Below are positions 9,332-18,926 of a stretch of 64,000 nt of DNA, piece after piece. The notes below the pieces were generated by a model. It made no database searches. It saw only the letters and a program-made list of their open reading frames with translations, and was not told the origin of the DNA. The translations under genes were made by a program, and so were the position numbers. The DNA lies in NCBI GenBank assembly GCA_947504705.1, contig CANNIA010000001.1:62001-126000 (forward strand), read 5' to 3'. Numbering within the stretch: the stretch's first letter is position 1; the number at the start of each line of letters is the position of its first letter. The stretch comes from Paracoccaceae bacterium (GTDB taxonomy: Bacteria > Pseudomonadota > Alphaproteobacteria > Rhodobacterales > Rhodobacteraceae).

Positions 9332-10416
9332 GCCTCTCCAACCAGCCCTTCCACCAGCGCCACCAGCCGTGCGGTCGCGTCCGGCTTGCCCTCACCCAAG
9401 GCGGCACGCGCCATGGCTTCTGCCTTGGCCGGGTCCCCCAAGATCGCGGCGATCTGGCCTGCCAGCCCGGCAGCGTCAAGCGCCTTTTCGGCAATCGCCA
9501 CGGCCCCCGACGCCTCGACCAGCCCGCGCGCATTGGCGGTCTGGTGATCGCCCGTCGCCGCCGCAAACGGAATCAGGATCGCTGGCCGCCCGATGATCGA
9601 GATATCGGCCACCGACGACGCACCCGAGCGGCTGATCACCAGCTGCGCCTCGGACAACCTGCGTGGAATATCAGCAAAGAACGGCGCAATCTCGGCCCGA
9701 ACGCCTGCCGCCTCATAGGCCGCCGCCGCCCGCGCGCCATCTTCGTCCCGCGCCTGATGCGCCACCCGAAGGTTGGCCCGCAGCCCTTCGGGTAACAAGG
9801 CCACTGCCGCAGGCACCATATCCGACAGGATACGCGCGCCTTGCGACCCGCCGATCACCACCATCGACATCGGGTAATCCCCCGGCGGGATATAGGGTGC
9901 CGAGGCGCGGTCCAGCACCGCCTGCCGCACCGGGTTGCCCACAGGCACGCCTGTCACGCCCTCAGGCAAAGCGGTGGGCCAAGTGCCACAAGCCACCTTG
10001 TCCACCCGCCGCGCAAAGACCTTGTTCACCCGGCCAAGCACACCATTCTGTTCATGAATCATCCGGGGCCGCCGCAGGACCCAAGCCGCCGTCAGCGCCG
10101 GGATCGAGGGGTAACCGCCGAACCCCACCACCACATCGGGCTTATCACGGAACTGCGACCAAAGTGCGCCGATGATCCCGCCCAGAATGCGGAACGGCAC
10201 CAGCAGCTTCGCCAAAGGTCCACCGCGCGAGAAGGTCGCCGATGCCACCCGCTCGATCATCACCGCCTCGGGGAATCCGCCCGCATAACGCACACCCCTT
10301 TCGTCAGTCGACAGCTTGACCCGCCAGCCGCGCGCCAGCATCACCTCGGCCAAGGCCTGCGCCGGGAACATGTGTCCGCCCGTGCCCCCGGCTGCGATCA
10401 GCAAAAGCCTTGCCAT
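9328..10416 (-). CDS. murG: Undecaprenyldiphospho-muramoylpentapeptide beta-N-acetylglucosaminyltransferase
   Basis: Membrane-associated GT28 transferase that adds GlcNAc to lipid I to give lipid II. The 362 residues carry the N-terminal glycine loop [10 protein letters not shown] (from about residue 9), [10 protein letters not shown], the UDP-binding IGGSQGA and the acceptor/donor loop [10 protein letters not shown]. The frame stays open 66 codons further upstream, inside ftsW; the true ATG at 10416 shares one base with the ftsW stop (TGATG), giving tight coupling. Confidence 0.97.
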   Translation of the reverse strand: MARLLLIAAGGTGGHMFPAQALAEVMLARGWRVKLSTDERGVRYAGGFPEAVMIERVASATFSRGGPLAKLLVPFRILGGIIGALWSQFRDKPDVVVGFGGYPSIPALTAAWVLRRPRMIHEQNGVLGRVNKVFARRVDKVACGTWPTALPEGVTGVPVGNPVRQAVLDRASAPYIPPGDYPMSMVVIGGSQGARILSDMVPAAVALLPEGLRANLRVAHQARDEDGARAAAAYEAAGVRAEIAPFFADIPRRLSEAQLVISRSGASSVADISIIGRPAILIPFAAATGDHQTANARGLVEASGAVAIAEKALDAAGLAGQIAAILGDPAKAEAMARAALGEGKPDATARLVALVEGLVGEA

Positions 10417-11579
10417 CAACGCCCCCGCCGGAAGACATCGCTCATCTGCCCACGCGGCCTTGCTCGGGTCAGCGCCAGCAGCATCCCCATGGTGATCCCG
10501 GCGGCAATGATCGACGACCCGCCATAGCTGACGAAGGGAAGCGTCATCCCCTTGGCAGGCAAAAGCCGCACCGCCACGCCCATGTTGATCATCGCCTGCA
10601 CCCCAAAGACGCAAGCCAACCCCGCGCCGGCCAACCGGGCAAAGGGGTCACGTTCCGGCAACAGCCGCGTCAGTGACCGCACAACGATCAGCCCATAGAT
10701 CGCAAGGATGACCAGCACGAGCAAAAGCCCGTATTCCTCGGCCGCCACGGCAATGATGAAATCGGTATGCGCATCGGGCAGCGACCATTTCACCTGGCCC
10801 TCGCCCACACCCACACCGAAGAACCCGCCCTCCTGGATCGCATTCGCCGCATAACCAAGCTGGGTCCGCGGGTCCACGTCCGAGGCCAAGAAGCCGTCGA
10901 TCCGCCGCGCAAAATGCTCGGAGGATTCATAGAACAGCAAGCCACCCCCGGCGACCAGCGCCCCCACGACCCCGATCAGCAGCATCGGCGCGCCGCCGAC
11001 GAAATAGACCACACCCCAACCGAACAGGATCAGCGCCGACTGCCCGAAATCGGGCTGCATCGCCAGAAATCCGACGACGATGACGGTCAGGACAAAGGAC
11101 AAAAGCTTGCCCGGCGGTCCGGTCAACTCCTGACTGGCGGCAATCAGCCAGGCCACGACCACGATGAAACCGGGCTTCAGAAACTCTGACGGTTGCACCG
11201 ACGTGAAGCCCAGCGAAAACCACCGCACCGCGCCCTTGCCAAAGTCGGTTCCGAACAGCGGCAGCAGCATCAGCCCCGCCATGGCGATGGCAAAACCCAT
11301 GATCCCAAGCCGCCGCACCATGTCCGGCGGCATCATCGAAATCGCGATCATCATCACCAGCGCAATGCCGCCAAAGAAGGCCTGCCGTTGCACATAATAA
11401 AACGGCTCCAACCCGTTGCGCGTCGCAAGAGGAACCGAGGCCGCAAGGCCCAAGAGCAGGCCAAGACCGAAAAGGACAAAGACCGAGGTCAGCGTCCACT
11501 TGTCGATCGTGCGCCACCACCGTGGGAATACCGGCTCGCCAACCCTGGCCGGGTTGGAGCCATAGACCATTTCAGTCAT
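10416..11579 (-). CDS. ftsW: Peptidoglycan glycosyltransferase FtsW
   Basis: SEDS-family polymerase of septal peptidoglycan, working with a class B penicillin-binding protein. About ten membrane helices are visible, with the family landmarks [24 protein letters not shown] and VSYGGSS. The frame is open to 11609, but MTEMVYGSN at 11579 is the more likely start (387 residues). It is the first gene of this dcw segment: a 290-bp gap lies upstream and the next gene beyond it is an unrelated oxidase, so murD, mraY and ftsI are elsewhere. Confidence 0.96.
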   Translation of the reverse strand: MTEMVYGSNPARVGEPVFPRWWRTIDKWTLTSVFVLFGLGLLLGLAASVPLATRNGLEPFYYVQRQAFFGGIALVMMIAISMMPPDMVRRLGIMGFAIAMAGLMLLPLFGTDFGKGAVRWFSLGFTSVQPSEFLKPGFIVVVAWLIAASQELTGPPGKLLSFVLTVIVVGFLAMQPDFGQSALILFGWGVVYFVGGAPMLLIGVVGALVAGGGLLFYESSEHFARRIDGFLASDVDPRTQLGYAANAIQEGGFFGVGVGEGQVKWSLPDAHTDFIIAVAAEEYGLLLVLVILAIYGLIVVRSLTRLLPERDPFARLAGAGLACVFGVQAMINMGVAVRLLPAKGMTLPFVSYGGSSIIAAGITMGMLLALTRARPRGQMSDVFRRGR

Positions 11580-11673
11580 GGAAATCCGCCTGTCACGCTG
11601 CTCTGCCATTCATGCCCGGATGTCCCCCCGGGTCGCGGGCAAGAGTAACGGCAAATCCGCTTCAAGGCCAGTG

Positions 11674-11740
11674 CGAAGTCTGGGGGCCGGGGAGCGGAAT
11701 TCTGTAGAAGAATTCCGTCACGATTTCCGCGCGCAAATCG
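11674..11740 (-). repeat. ftsW leader: shared 26-nt element plus two hairpins
   Basis: The 290-bp gap before ftsW contains the element 11674-11699 (21/26 match to 2581-2606 upstream of ftsZ). A perfect 9-bp hairpin follows (CGGAATTCT 11695-11703 with AGAATTCCG 11709-11717), then a second, CGATTT/AAATCG around CCGCGCGC (11721-11740). The second resembles the third hairpin at 43.18 kb. No convincing -35/-10 pair was found here. The rest of 11741-11899 shows nothing I can assign. Confidence 0.5.
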
Positions 11741-11899
11741 CACCCGGCAAACAGAATTGCTACGGCGTTAACCGAGTTGAAAGGGAATCACCGTTAAACA
11801 GGCTTTGTCGGGTCTACCCAACCCGATCATGCTGCTACCCACAGCATGCCCACACACCCCCCGAAGCACCCCGTCGCAGGTTCCCTGCGGCGGGGTTGT

Positions 11900-13312
11900 T
11901 CATTCCGCCAGAACCGCACCCGGGTTCATGATGCCCAACGGATCAAGCGCTGCCTTGATCGCCCGCATCGCCGCCAGCTTGCCCGGATCACCATAACGCG
12001 CAAGGTCCGCCACTTTCATCCGCCCCACCCCGTGCTCGGCCGCAACCGACCCGCCAAGGGAATGCACCAGATCATGCACCCGGCCTTTCACCTCGTCGCG
12101 CACTGCCTGATGCTTGGCTGCCATCTCTCCTTTCGCCGGAAAGACGTTCCAATGGAGATTGCCATCCCCCAGGTGCCCGAAACAGTTCACCCGGAAGTTC
12201 CCCAAAGGCGCAATAATCGCCGGAGCCAGGTCAATGAACCCGGCAATCTCGGACAGGGGCAGCGAGATGTCATGGCTCGACACCGCGCCGACCTTGCGGT
12301 TGGCCAAGGGGATCGTCTCGCGCAACTCCCACAACCCCGCCGCCTGCGCCTCGGATATCGCAATCACCCCGTCGCGGACCAGCCCGGCCTCGGCCCCGGC
12401 CTCGTAAAGCCCGGCCATCCGCGCCTCCGCTTCGACCCGGGCAGGCAGTTCCAGTTCCACCAGCACCAGCCAGTCCGGCACCGGATCGAACGGCGCGGCA
12501 AGGTCAAACCCGGTCTCGGCCAGAAAGTCGAACCCCATCCGGTGGATCAGTTCGAACCCCGAAACCATCCCCGCCGCCAACTCTCCGGCCAAAGCCAGAA
12601 GCTTCAGTGCCGCCGCGGGCGAAGGCACGGCCAGCAACGCCACCACCCGCGCCGCAGGCCTCGGAAACAGCCGCAAGCTTGCCGCCGTGATCACCGCCAG
12701 CGTGCCCTCCGACCCGATCAGCAGATGCCGCAGATCATAGCCCGCATTGTCCTTGCGCAGCCGGGTCAGCCCGTTGAACAGGCTTCCATCCGGCAACACC
12801 GCCTCGATCCCCAGACACAGGTCGCGCGCATTGCCATAGCGCAGCACCCCCGTCCCCCCCGCATTGGTCGCCAGATTGCCGCCAATCCGGCACGACCCTT
12901 CTGACGCAAGGCTTAGCGGAAAATACCGCCCCGCCGCCTCCGCCGCCGCCTGCACATCGGCCAGGACCATCCCGGCCTCGACCACCATCGCATTCTCCTC
13001 CGGCCAGACCCCGCGCAAGGCGCTCATCCGTTCCAACGACAGCACCAAGGGCAAAGCGCCCCCGGCCATGATCTGCCCACCGACCAGCCCCGTGCCCCCA
13101 GAAGCCGGCACGATCCCGACCCGAGCGGCAGCACAGGCCCGGACAATCGCCTGCACCTCTGCCACCGACCTCGGCCGCGCCAGCACACCCGCCCGGCCCT
13201 GCAGCCGCCCACGCGGTTCTTCCAGATGCCGTGGCTCAGGGTCCGACAGCACGCCGTCGGGCACCAGCCCGGCCAGCGCTGTCACAAAAGCCGTGTCGCA
13301 GGGGTTCAGCAT
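11900..13312 (-). CDS. FAD-binding oxidoreductase, GlcD / D-2-hydroxyacid dehydrogenase type
   Basis: Flavoprotein of the VAO/PCMH superfamily with the C-terminal FAD-linked oxidase domain, probably oxidising a D-2-hydroxy acid such as D-lactate, glycolate or D-2-hydroxyglutarate. The 470 residues include the FAD-binding VPASGGTGLVGG and IGGNLATNAGGTGVLRYGN, then in the C-terminal half NCFGHLGDGNLHWNV and VAAEHGVGRMK, both typical of the GlcD/D2HGDH family. The substrate cannot be decided from sequence. It lies on the same strand as the MBL-fold gene upstream (53-base gap) and may be co-transcribed. Confidence 0.9.
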   Translation of the reverse strand: MLNPCDTAFVTALAGLVPDGVLSDPEPRHLEEPRGRLQGRAGVLARPRSVAEVQAIVRACAAARVGIVPASGGTGLVGGQIMAGGALPLVLSLERMSALRGVWPEENAMVVEAGMVLADVQAAAEAAGRYFPLSLASEGSCRIGGNLATNAGGTGVLRYGNARDLCLGIEAVLPDGSLFNGLTRLRKDNAGYDLRHLLIGSEGTLAVITAASLRLFPRPAARVVALLAVPSPAAALKLLALAGELAAGMVSGFELIHRMGFDFLAETGFDLAAPFDPVPDWLVLVELELPARVEAEARMAGLYEAGAEAGLVRDGVIAISEAQAAGLWELRETIPLANRKVGAVSSHDISLPLSEIAGFIDLAPAIIAPLGNFRVNCFGHLGDGNLHWNVFPAKGEMAAKHQAVRDEVKGRVHDLVHSLGGSVAAEHGVGRMKVADLARYGDPGKLAAMRAIKAALDPLGIMNPGAVLAE

Positions 13313-13365
13313 TCCGGCACCTCCGCTCCCAAGCTAGCCCGCCTCGGCACGCCCGACCAGTGGCG

Positions 13366-14166
13366 CTAGTCCAGAAAGGCCGGTTCCAGCACCAGGATCG
13401 TCGGCTCAGCCGGGAGGTCATGCTGTGACAACGCTATCTGCGCCCCCCCGGTTTCGACCACCGCAAAGTCAGGCGCCATTTCATCCAGAAACCGCTGCAG
13501 CGACTCTGCGCTGAACCAATGCATCGGGATCACGACCGAGGACCGGAAACGCCGCACCACCCCCGCCATGTCCTCCAGCCGCATCGTATAGCCGCCATCG
13601 ACCGGCACCATCACGACATCCAACCGCCCGATTGCCGCATATTGTTCGGCCGAAGGGATCTGATGCAGATGCCCCAGATGGCCAATGCACAGCCCCGCCA
13701 CCTCAAAGATGAAGATGGAATTCCCATCCTTCCGCGCGCCCTCACCAAAGGGCCCGCGGATGTCGGTTGTGACATTCCTGACCAGCATCGACCCCAGATC
13801 CAGCCAATGGCTCGCTGGTTCCGCCCCTTTTCCCCACCCCTTCAGCACATGCGGAATGCGCGGATCGGGGGCCGAGGTCCAATGCGTGTCATGCGCGTTG
13901 TTCATGGTGACCACATCAGGCACGATATCCTGCGTGCCAAGATATCCTGTGTAATCGGTCACTGCGATGGTGCCATCCGCCGCAACAATGGCAAACATCG
14001 CATGGTCGAGATAGCGGATCAGCACTGACTGCGGCTCCAACCCATCTGAAAGCGACGCATGAATGACCTCGGGCTTGGCCGAAGCCAGCGCGATGCAATG
14101 CGACGGCGCGCGCTCCTGCGCAAAGGTGGGAGTGGCTAGAACAGCAAGGATCAGTGCGAAACGCAT
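13366..14166 (-). CDS. Exported MBL-fold metallo-hydrolase-like protein
   Basis: Beta-lactamase-fold protein resembling UlaG-type hydrolases. I place the start at 14166, where MRFALILAVLATPTFAQE forms a signal peptide with cleavage after FAQ, implying a periplasmic protein of 266 residues including the signal. The usual HxHxDH metal motif appears as NAHDTH, while later ligand-like histidines remain (GHLGHLHQ and IPMHWF). The active site is therefore altered, and hydrolase activity is uncertain. Confidence 0.75.
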   Translation of the reverse strand: MRFALILAVLATPTFAQERAPSHCIALASAKPEVIHASLSDGLEPQSVLIRYLDHAMFAIVAADGTIAVTDYTGYLGTQDIVPDVVTMNNAHDTHWTSAPDPRIPHVLKGWGKGAEPASHWLDLGSMLVRNVTTDIRGPFGEGARKDGNSIFIFEVAGLCIGHLGHLHQIPSAEQYAAIGRLDVVMVPVDGGYTMRLEDMAGVVRRFRSSVVIPMHWFSAESLQRFLDEMAPDFAVVETGGAQIALSQHDLPAEPTILVLEPAFLD

Positions 14167-14213
14167 GGCAAGACTCCAAGGGTCGGCCAAGCCTAACCCC
14201 GAACCGCCAAAAC

Positions 14214-14759
14214 TCACGCGAAATCGCTAAAGACCCTGGCCCGCACCATGGCCACCAGCGCCGCCACCGTATTCAGGTTTCTGGCAGTCATCGGTGCAGA
14301 TAAAAGACGCGGCAGTTTCTCGGCCAGTTTCGACACGCCATAGCCCCCCGGCGTGTGCAGCGTGAACCGACGCAACCCGATGTGCCAGCCATCCCCCGGC
14401 TGCGCCAATACGCGCAAGCTGGCCTCATCCGGCGTCGGGGTCTCACGCAGGAAGGTCACATGCACCCGGTTCCCCTCGGCCCCGGCGAAGGGGTGATCCA
14501 ATAGCGCCGCCTCGATCTCTTCCGCGCTCAGCACAAAGCATTCCGGCGCAAAACCGAACCGCGCGGCGACCCCGCCCTGGATCAGTACCTCCAACTCCGG
14601 TGCCGTCAAATCGCTGTCAAAGACCGCATTCCCGGACTGAATATATGTCTCCACCCGCCCAAGCCCCAGCCCCGCAAGCATCGTGCGAAACTCCGCCATC
14701 GGCAGTTTCCCCGCACCCGAGACATTCACTCCGCGCAACAAGACAATCCAGACCGCCAT
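14214..14759 (-). CDS. DUF1697 family protein
   Basis: Soluble protein of the DUF1697 family, whose function is unknown. The opening MAVWIVLLRGVNVSGAGKLP and the segment VETYIQSGNAVFDSD are family signatures. I chose the ATG at 14759 because a GAGGGA box lies at a suitable distance and upstream codons fall in a structured non-coding stretch; 181 residues is the normal length. It ends 47 bases before the start chosen for the MBL-fold gene. Confidence 0.85.
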   Translation of the reverse strand: MAVWIVLLRGVNVSGAGKLPMAEFRTMLAGLGLGRVETYIQSGNAVFDSDLTAPELEVLIQGGVAARFGFAPECFVLSAEEIEAALLDHPFAGAEGNRVHVTFLRETPTPDEASLRVLAQPGDGWHIGLRRFTLHTPGGYGVSKLAEKLPRLLSAPMTARNLNTVAALVAMVRARVFSDFA

Positions 14760-14789
14760 CACCATTCCCTCTGATCCATTTCTCTTCCG

Positions 14790-14865
14790 CAAATATCCTC
14801 GGGGGAAAGGAGATGGTTTCCCTGAAACCATCGACGTGGGGGGCGAAGCGCCCCCATCCCCGAGG
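14790..14865 (-). repeat. Nested hairpin element with CCCCCGAGGATATTTG motif
   Basis: Between the acetyltransferase and DUF1697 genes, an outer stem CCTCGGGG (14797-14804) / CCCCGAGG (14858-14865) encloses two perfect hairpins. These are GATGGTTTC-cct-GAAACCATC (14812-14832) and GGGGGCG-aag-CGCCCCC (14839-14855), so the whole can fold as a three-way junction. On the minus strand the outer stem runs into CCCCCGAGGATATTTG (14805-14790), 31 bases before the DUF1697 ATG. A near-identical motif precedes the amidase at 57.7 kb. Confidence 0.6.
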
Positions 14866-14946
14866 AGGAGGCGAAGCCCGACGACGAGACAAAAGACTTG
14901 CGCCCGCAAGGGCGCTCAATTTGATAACCGCCGCACCCGCGACAGG

Positions 14947-15537
14947 TCAGCCCACATCGGTCTTGCCGCGCCGGTCGCCGCGCAGGTTGGCGTAAAGCAC
15001 ATGGTTGCGCCAACGCCCGTTGATCTGCAGATAGCTTTGCGCCACGCCCTCATACTTGAAGCCGCATTTCTCCAGAACCCCGCGCGAGGGCGCGTTTTCG
15101 GGCAGGCAGGCAGCCTCAAGCCGCGACAGGTCCATCCGGGTAAAGGCGTGATGGGTCAAGGCAAGGATCGCCTCGCGCATATAGCCCTGCCTGGCGAAAT
15201 CCGCACTGATCCAGTAGCCGAAAGTCCCGGTCTGTGCAGGCCCCCGGCGGATATTGTCCAGCGTCAGCGCCCCCAGAAGCTGCTGGTCAGCCCGCCGGAT
15301 CAACACCATCGGCAGCGCCGTCCCCTGCGCCTCGGCCCGCTGCGCCCAGTAGACCCGGTTGGTAAAGGACCGCCGGGTCAGGTGGTCATTGGCCCAGACC
15401 GGTTCCCATTTCGACAGGAAATCAGCCGAGGCTTCGCGCAATTCTGACCATTGCCGCCAATCCGCATGTTCCGGAAGCCGCAGGGTCAGCCGCTCGGTCT
15501 CGACCCTTGGGCGCTGCTTGCGGGTCAGGCCCAGCAT
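14947..15537 (-). CDS. RimJ/RimL-type GNAT N-acetyltransferase
   Basis: 196-residue GNAT protein of the RimJ/RimL group, which acetylates protein N-termini or small substrates with acetyl-CoA. The start VETERLTLRLPEHAD, the core FGYWISADFARQGYMREA (acetyl-CoA loop region) and LEAACLPENAPSRGVLEKCG are typical. Its ATG overlaps the stop of the M16 peptidase by one base (TGATG), so it is the last gene of the thrC-M16-rimJ unit. Confidence 0.9.
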   Translation of the reverse strand: MLGLTRKQRPRVETERLTLRLPEHADWRQWSELREASADFLSKWEPVWANDHLTRRSFTNRVYWAQRAEAQGTALPMVLIRRADQQLLGALTLDNIRRGPAQTGTFGYWISADFARQGYMREAILALTHHAFTRMDLSRLEAACLPENAPSRGVLEKCGFKYEGVAQSYLQINGRWRNHVLYANLRGDRRGKTDVG

Positions 15538-16796
15538 CAGCCGGACAGGCCCCTGCGGATCTCGTCGATCCCCGGCGCGCCAGCGACCGGCCCATAGATC
15601 GCCAGCGCCGACCGCGCCGCCGTCAATTCCGCCGCATAGGCGCGCACCGACGCCGTATCAACCGCGTCGATCTTCTCGACCGCCTCGCTGACGCCTGGCA
15701 CCCGCCCCCAGATCGACAAAAGCCGCGCATTGCGCTCCGCCCGCGACGAGGGGCTTTCCAACCCCATCAACAGCCCCGCCCGCAGCTGCGCCCGCGCCCG
15801 GGCCACTTCCGCCTCGGTCATGTCATCGGCCGCGCGCTTCAATTCGTCCAAGGTCAACCGGGTCAGATCGCCGATCTCGGCCTCGGACGTGCCCGCATAA
15901 ATCGTGACATGCCCGGTATCCTCATAGGCAGAGGACTGGGCGTAGATCGAATAACAAAGCCCCCGATCTTCGCGGATTTTCTGGAACAGGCGGCTGGACA
16001 TGCCGCCCCCCATCGCCATGGAATAGACTTGCGAGGTATAGACTTTGTCGTCGCGATAGCCCGGCCCCTCGAACGACAGCGCGAAATGCACCTGCTCCAG
16101 GTCCTTCACTTCCCGCCTTTCGCCCCCCACAAAGCTGGCAGGTTGAACCAGGGATTGGCCAAGCGGTTTCAACCCGCCAAAGATCCGCTCTGCTGCCGCA
16201 ACAATGGCGTCATGGTCCACCCCACCCGCCGCCGACAGGATCATCTGGTCGGGGCCGTAGTGCTGCCCCGTGAACCCCTCGAAATCCGCCTTCTTGAAAG
16301 ACGCGACCCGCTCTTCCGGCCCCAAAATCGTGCACCCAAAAGGCTGGCCAGGATAACTCACCTCATGTAGCCAGTCGAAGATGATGTCGTCGGGCGTGTC
16401 CAGCGCCTGGCCTATCTCCTGCAGGATCACATGGCGCTCGGTCTCGATATCCGCCTTGCGGAACACCGGGTTCAACACGATGTCGGCGATCACATCCAGC
16501 GCCATCACCACATCACTGGACAGTACCCGCGCGTAATAGGCCGTCATCTCGCGGCTGGTATAGGCGTTGATATAGCCGCCCACATCCTCGATTTCCTCGG
16601 CAATCCGCAGCGCCGACCGCCGCTTGGTGCCCTTGAACGCCATATGCTCCAAGAAATGCGCAATGCCGTTCTGCTCGGGCGCCTCATGCCGCCCCCCAGC
16701 CTCGACCCACAACCCGACGCTGGCCGACTGCAACCCCGGCATCGCTTCGGTGACAATCCGGAATCCATTCGGCAGGCGGTGCAGGCGTTCGCTCAA
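15537..16796 (-). CDS. M16 family zinc peptidase (processing-peptidase-like)
   Basis: Pitrilysin-clan metallopeptidase related to the beta subunit of mitochondrial processing peptidase. The inverted zinc motif HFLEH (His47, Glu50, His51) is intact, the distal glutamate region follows (around residues 120-130), and the glycine-rich AMGGGMSSRLFQKIRE characteristic of the family is present. The 419 residues match single-unit bacterial homologues. It overlaps thrC by four bases, a gene order I recognise from other Rhodobacterales. Confidence 0.93.
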   Translation of the reverse strand: MSERLHRLPNGFRIVTEAMPGLQSASVGLWVEAGGRHEAPEQNGIAHFLEHMAFKGTKRRSALRIAEEIEDVGGYINAYTSREMTAYYARVLSSDVVMALDVIADIVLNPVFRKADIETERHVILQEIGQALDTPDDIIFDWLHEVSYPGQPFGCTILGPEERVASFKKADFEGFTGQHYGPDQMILSAAGGVDHDAIVAAAERIFGGLKPLGQSLVQPASFVGGERREVKDLEQVHFALSFEGPGYRDDKVYTSQVYSMAMGGGMSSRLFQKIREDRGLCYSIYAQSSAYEDTGHVTIYAGTSEAEIGDLTRLTLDELKRAADDMTEAEVARARAQLRAGLLMGLESPSSRAERNARLLSIWGRVPGVSEAVEKIDAVDTASVRAYAAELTAARSALAIYGPVAGAPGIDEIRRGLSG

Positions 16797-18181
16797 CGGG
16801 CGGTCCTTTCGCGGACAAGGGCCTGCAAGGCGGCCAGATCATTCGGCACCCGGGTCACCCGTTCGGGCTTGTCAAACAGTCCCGCCATATGCGGCGGCAG
16901 ACCGGGGCGCAGGCCGGTGGCCTTTTCCACCGCATCGGGGAATTTTGCCGGATGCGCCGTGGCCAGCGTGATCATCGGCGCGTCACCGATATGCTCCTCG
17001 GCCACTTTCACGCCGACAGCGGAATGCGGACACAGCACTTCGCCCGTCGTCTGGCGATGCCGCGCGATAGTGGCCAGAGTCTCTTCCTCGCTACACCGCC
17101 CCGATGAGAACGTCGCCCGCAGCATCTCCAGCGCGTCATCCGCGATCCGGAACCCGCCCGACTGCTTCATCCGCTCCATCAAGCCAACAATCGGCTCGCC
17201 CTCGCCGCCATAGGCATCGAACAAGGCGCGCTCGAAGTTCGACGAGACCTGAATATCCATCGACGGGCTGATCGAGGCTTGAACGCCGTTCGTCCGGTAT
17301 TCCCCGGTCTTCAGCGCCCGGTCCAGAATGTCGTTCTGGTTGGTGGCTATCACCAGCTTTTCAATCGGCAGGCCCATACATTGCGCGATATAACCCGCGA
17401 AGATGTCTCCAAAATTGCCGGTGGGTACGGTGAAAGAAACCTGCCGGTAAGGCGCACCCAGCGCCACACCCGCGTAGAAGTAATAGACCACCTGCGCCAG
17501 AACCCGCGCCCAGTTGATGCTGTTGACCCCGGCCAGCCGCACCCCGTCGCGGAAGGCAAAGTCGTTGAACATGTCCTTCACGCGGGCCTGACAGTCGTCA
17601 AAGTCCCCGTCCATCGCCAGTGCATGGACGTTGCTTTCCGAAGGCGTCGTCATCTGCCGCCGCTGCACATCGCTGACGCGCCCCTGCGGGAACAGGATGA
17701 ACACATCCACATTGGCCAGCCCCCGGAACGCCTCGATTGCGGCACTTCCGGTATCGCCCGAGGTCGCGCCGACAATCGTGATCCGCTCGCCGGTCTTGGC
17801 CAAAGCCGCCTGCATCATCTGGCCGATCAGCTGCATGGCGAAGTCCTTGAACGCCAAGGTCGGCCCGTGGAACAGTTCTAGAAGGAAATGGTTCGACGCC
17901 AGCTGAACCATCGGCGCGCGAGCGGTGTGGTGAAAGCCCGCATAGGCCTTGGCGATCAGGCCCTTGAATTCCGTGTCCGAAAAGAACCCGCCCAGATAGG
18001 GCTGCATCACCCGGAAGGCCACTTCCTCATAGGGCAGCCCCGCCAGCGCCGCGATCTCATCCGTCGTCAAGGCAGGCACGATTTCCGGCACATAAAGCCC
18101 GCCGTCACGGGCAAGGCCGGTCATCATCGCCTCACCAAAGCCAAGCATCGGGGCAGTGCCACGGGTCGAGATGTAGTTCAT
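16793..18181 (-). CDS. thrC: Threonine synthase
   Basis: PLP enzyme converting O-phosphohomoserine to threonine. The opening MNYISTRG, the PLP-lysine segment PTLAFKDFAMQ (Lys112) and the phosphate-binding VGATSGDTGSAAIEAFRG are diagnostic. At 462 residues it is the long, fungal/proteobacterial form. It lies 10 bases after the SURF1 gene and overlaps the M16 peptidase gene, all on the minus strand. Confidence 0.97.
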   Translation of the reverse strand: MNYISTRGTAPMLGFGEAMMTGLARDGGLYVPEIVPALTTDEIAALAGLPYEEVAFRVMQPYLGGFFSDTEFKGLIAKAYAGFHHTARAPMVQLASNHFLLELFHGPTLAFKDFAMQLIGQMMQAALAKTGERITIVGATSGDTGSAAIEAFRGLANVDVFILFPQGRVSDVQRRQMTTPSESNVHALAMDGDFDDCQARVKDMFNDFAFRDGVRLAGVNSINWARVLAQVVYYFYAGVALGAPYRQVSFTVPTGNFGDIFAGYIAQCMGLPIEKLVIATNQNDILDRALKTGEYRTNGVQASISPSMDIQVSSNFERALFDAYGGEGEPIVGLMERMKQSGGFRIADDALEMLRATFSSGRCSEEETLATIARHRQTTGEVLCPHSAVGVKVAEEHIGDAPMITLATAHPAKFPDAVEKATGLRPGLPPHMAGLFDKPERVTRVPNDLAALQALVRERTAR

Positions 18182-18191
18182 CGCATCGCCT

Positions 18192-18860
18192 TCAAGCTGT
18201 CCGGCGTCTGATACGCCAGAGGAGATAGACTGTCATCCCCGCCCAGGTCGCCGCAAGCAGGAACCATTGGATCGCATAGGCCCAATGGTTGTTGGGTATA
18301 GCCGACGTATCAACCGGAACCGGCGTGATCCCGTCACCAACTTGCTTTCTGGCGACAATAAGTGTCGCTTCCGTGTGCAGTTTGGCCGCCATCGCTGGAA
18401 CATCACGGGCAAACCACATGCCGGTGGGGCTATCCGGCGGCGGGGTCGAGGAATCGGTGTCCATCGGCCAATGCAGGTTCCCCTCGACCTTGGCTTCGAT
18501 GACCGTCCGCGGCACGGCGCGCCTGTCATCCTCGATGAACCCACGCTGCACCAGAATCCTGCGGCCATCGGGCAAGGCAAAAGCCTCGATGATCAACACG
18601 CCGGGGCTGGCACCGGTCTGACCTGCTAGCACCTCGACATAGTCACCGGTAAACCGCCCCTCGACGACCACCGCCTGAAACTTGTCGCGGCCCTCCTCCG
18701 GCACATCAGGCAAGGGGATCGGCGCCTGAGCGATCCGCGCTTCCATTTCGTCCAGATAGATGCGCTTCTCCTCCATCCGGCGCAACTGCCAGAAGCCAAG
18801 GCTTAGCAGAAGGGCGACCCCGGCAAAGCCCATCACGACGGGAAAAACATAACGGCGCAT
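18192..18860 (-). CDS. SURF1 family cytochrome oxidase assembly protein
   Basis: Inner-membrane heme-a insertion factor for cytochrome c oxidase. The 222 residues have an N-terminal helix (about 5-24, LLLSLGFWQLRR follows) and a C-terminal helix, flanking a periplasmic domain with ILVQRGFIEDDRR and the typical NNHWAYAIQWF near the end. Position directly after ctaE fits the role. Confidence 0.93.
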   Translation of the reverse strand: MRRYVFPVVMGFAGVALLLSLGFWQLRRMEEKRIYLDEMEARIAQAPIPLPDVPEEGRDKFQAVVVEGRFTGDYVEVLAGQTGASPGVLIIEAFALPDGRRILVQRGFIEDDRRAVPRTVIEAKVEGNLHWPMDTDSSTPPPDSPTGMWFARDVPAMAAKLHTEATLIVARKQVGDGITPVPVDTSAIPNNHWAYAIQWFLLAATWAGMTVYLLWRIRRRTA

Positions 18861-18926
18861 CGGATCCCCGGAAATGAAAGCGCAGGCCCGAAGGCCCGCG
18901 CCATTGGTTTCAGGTCAGGCGAAGGA

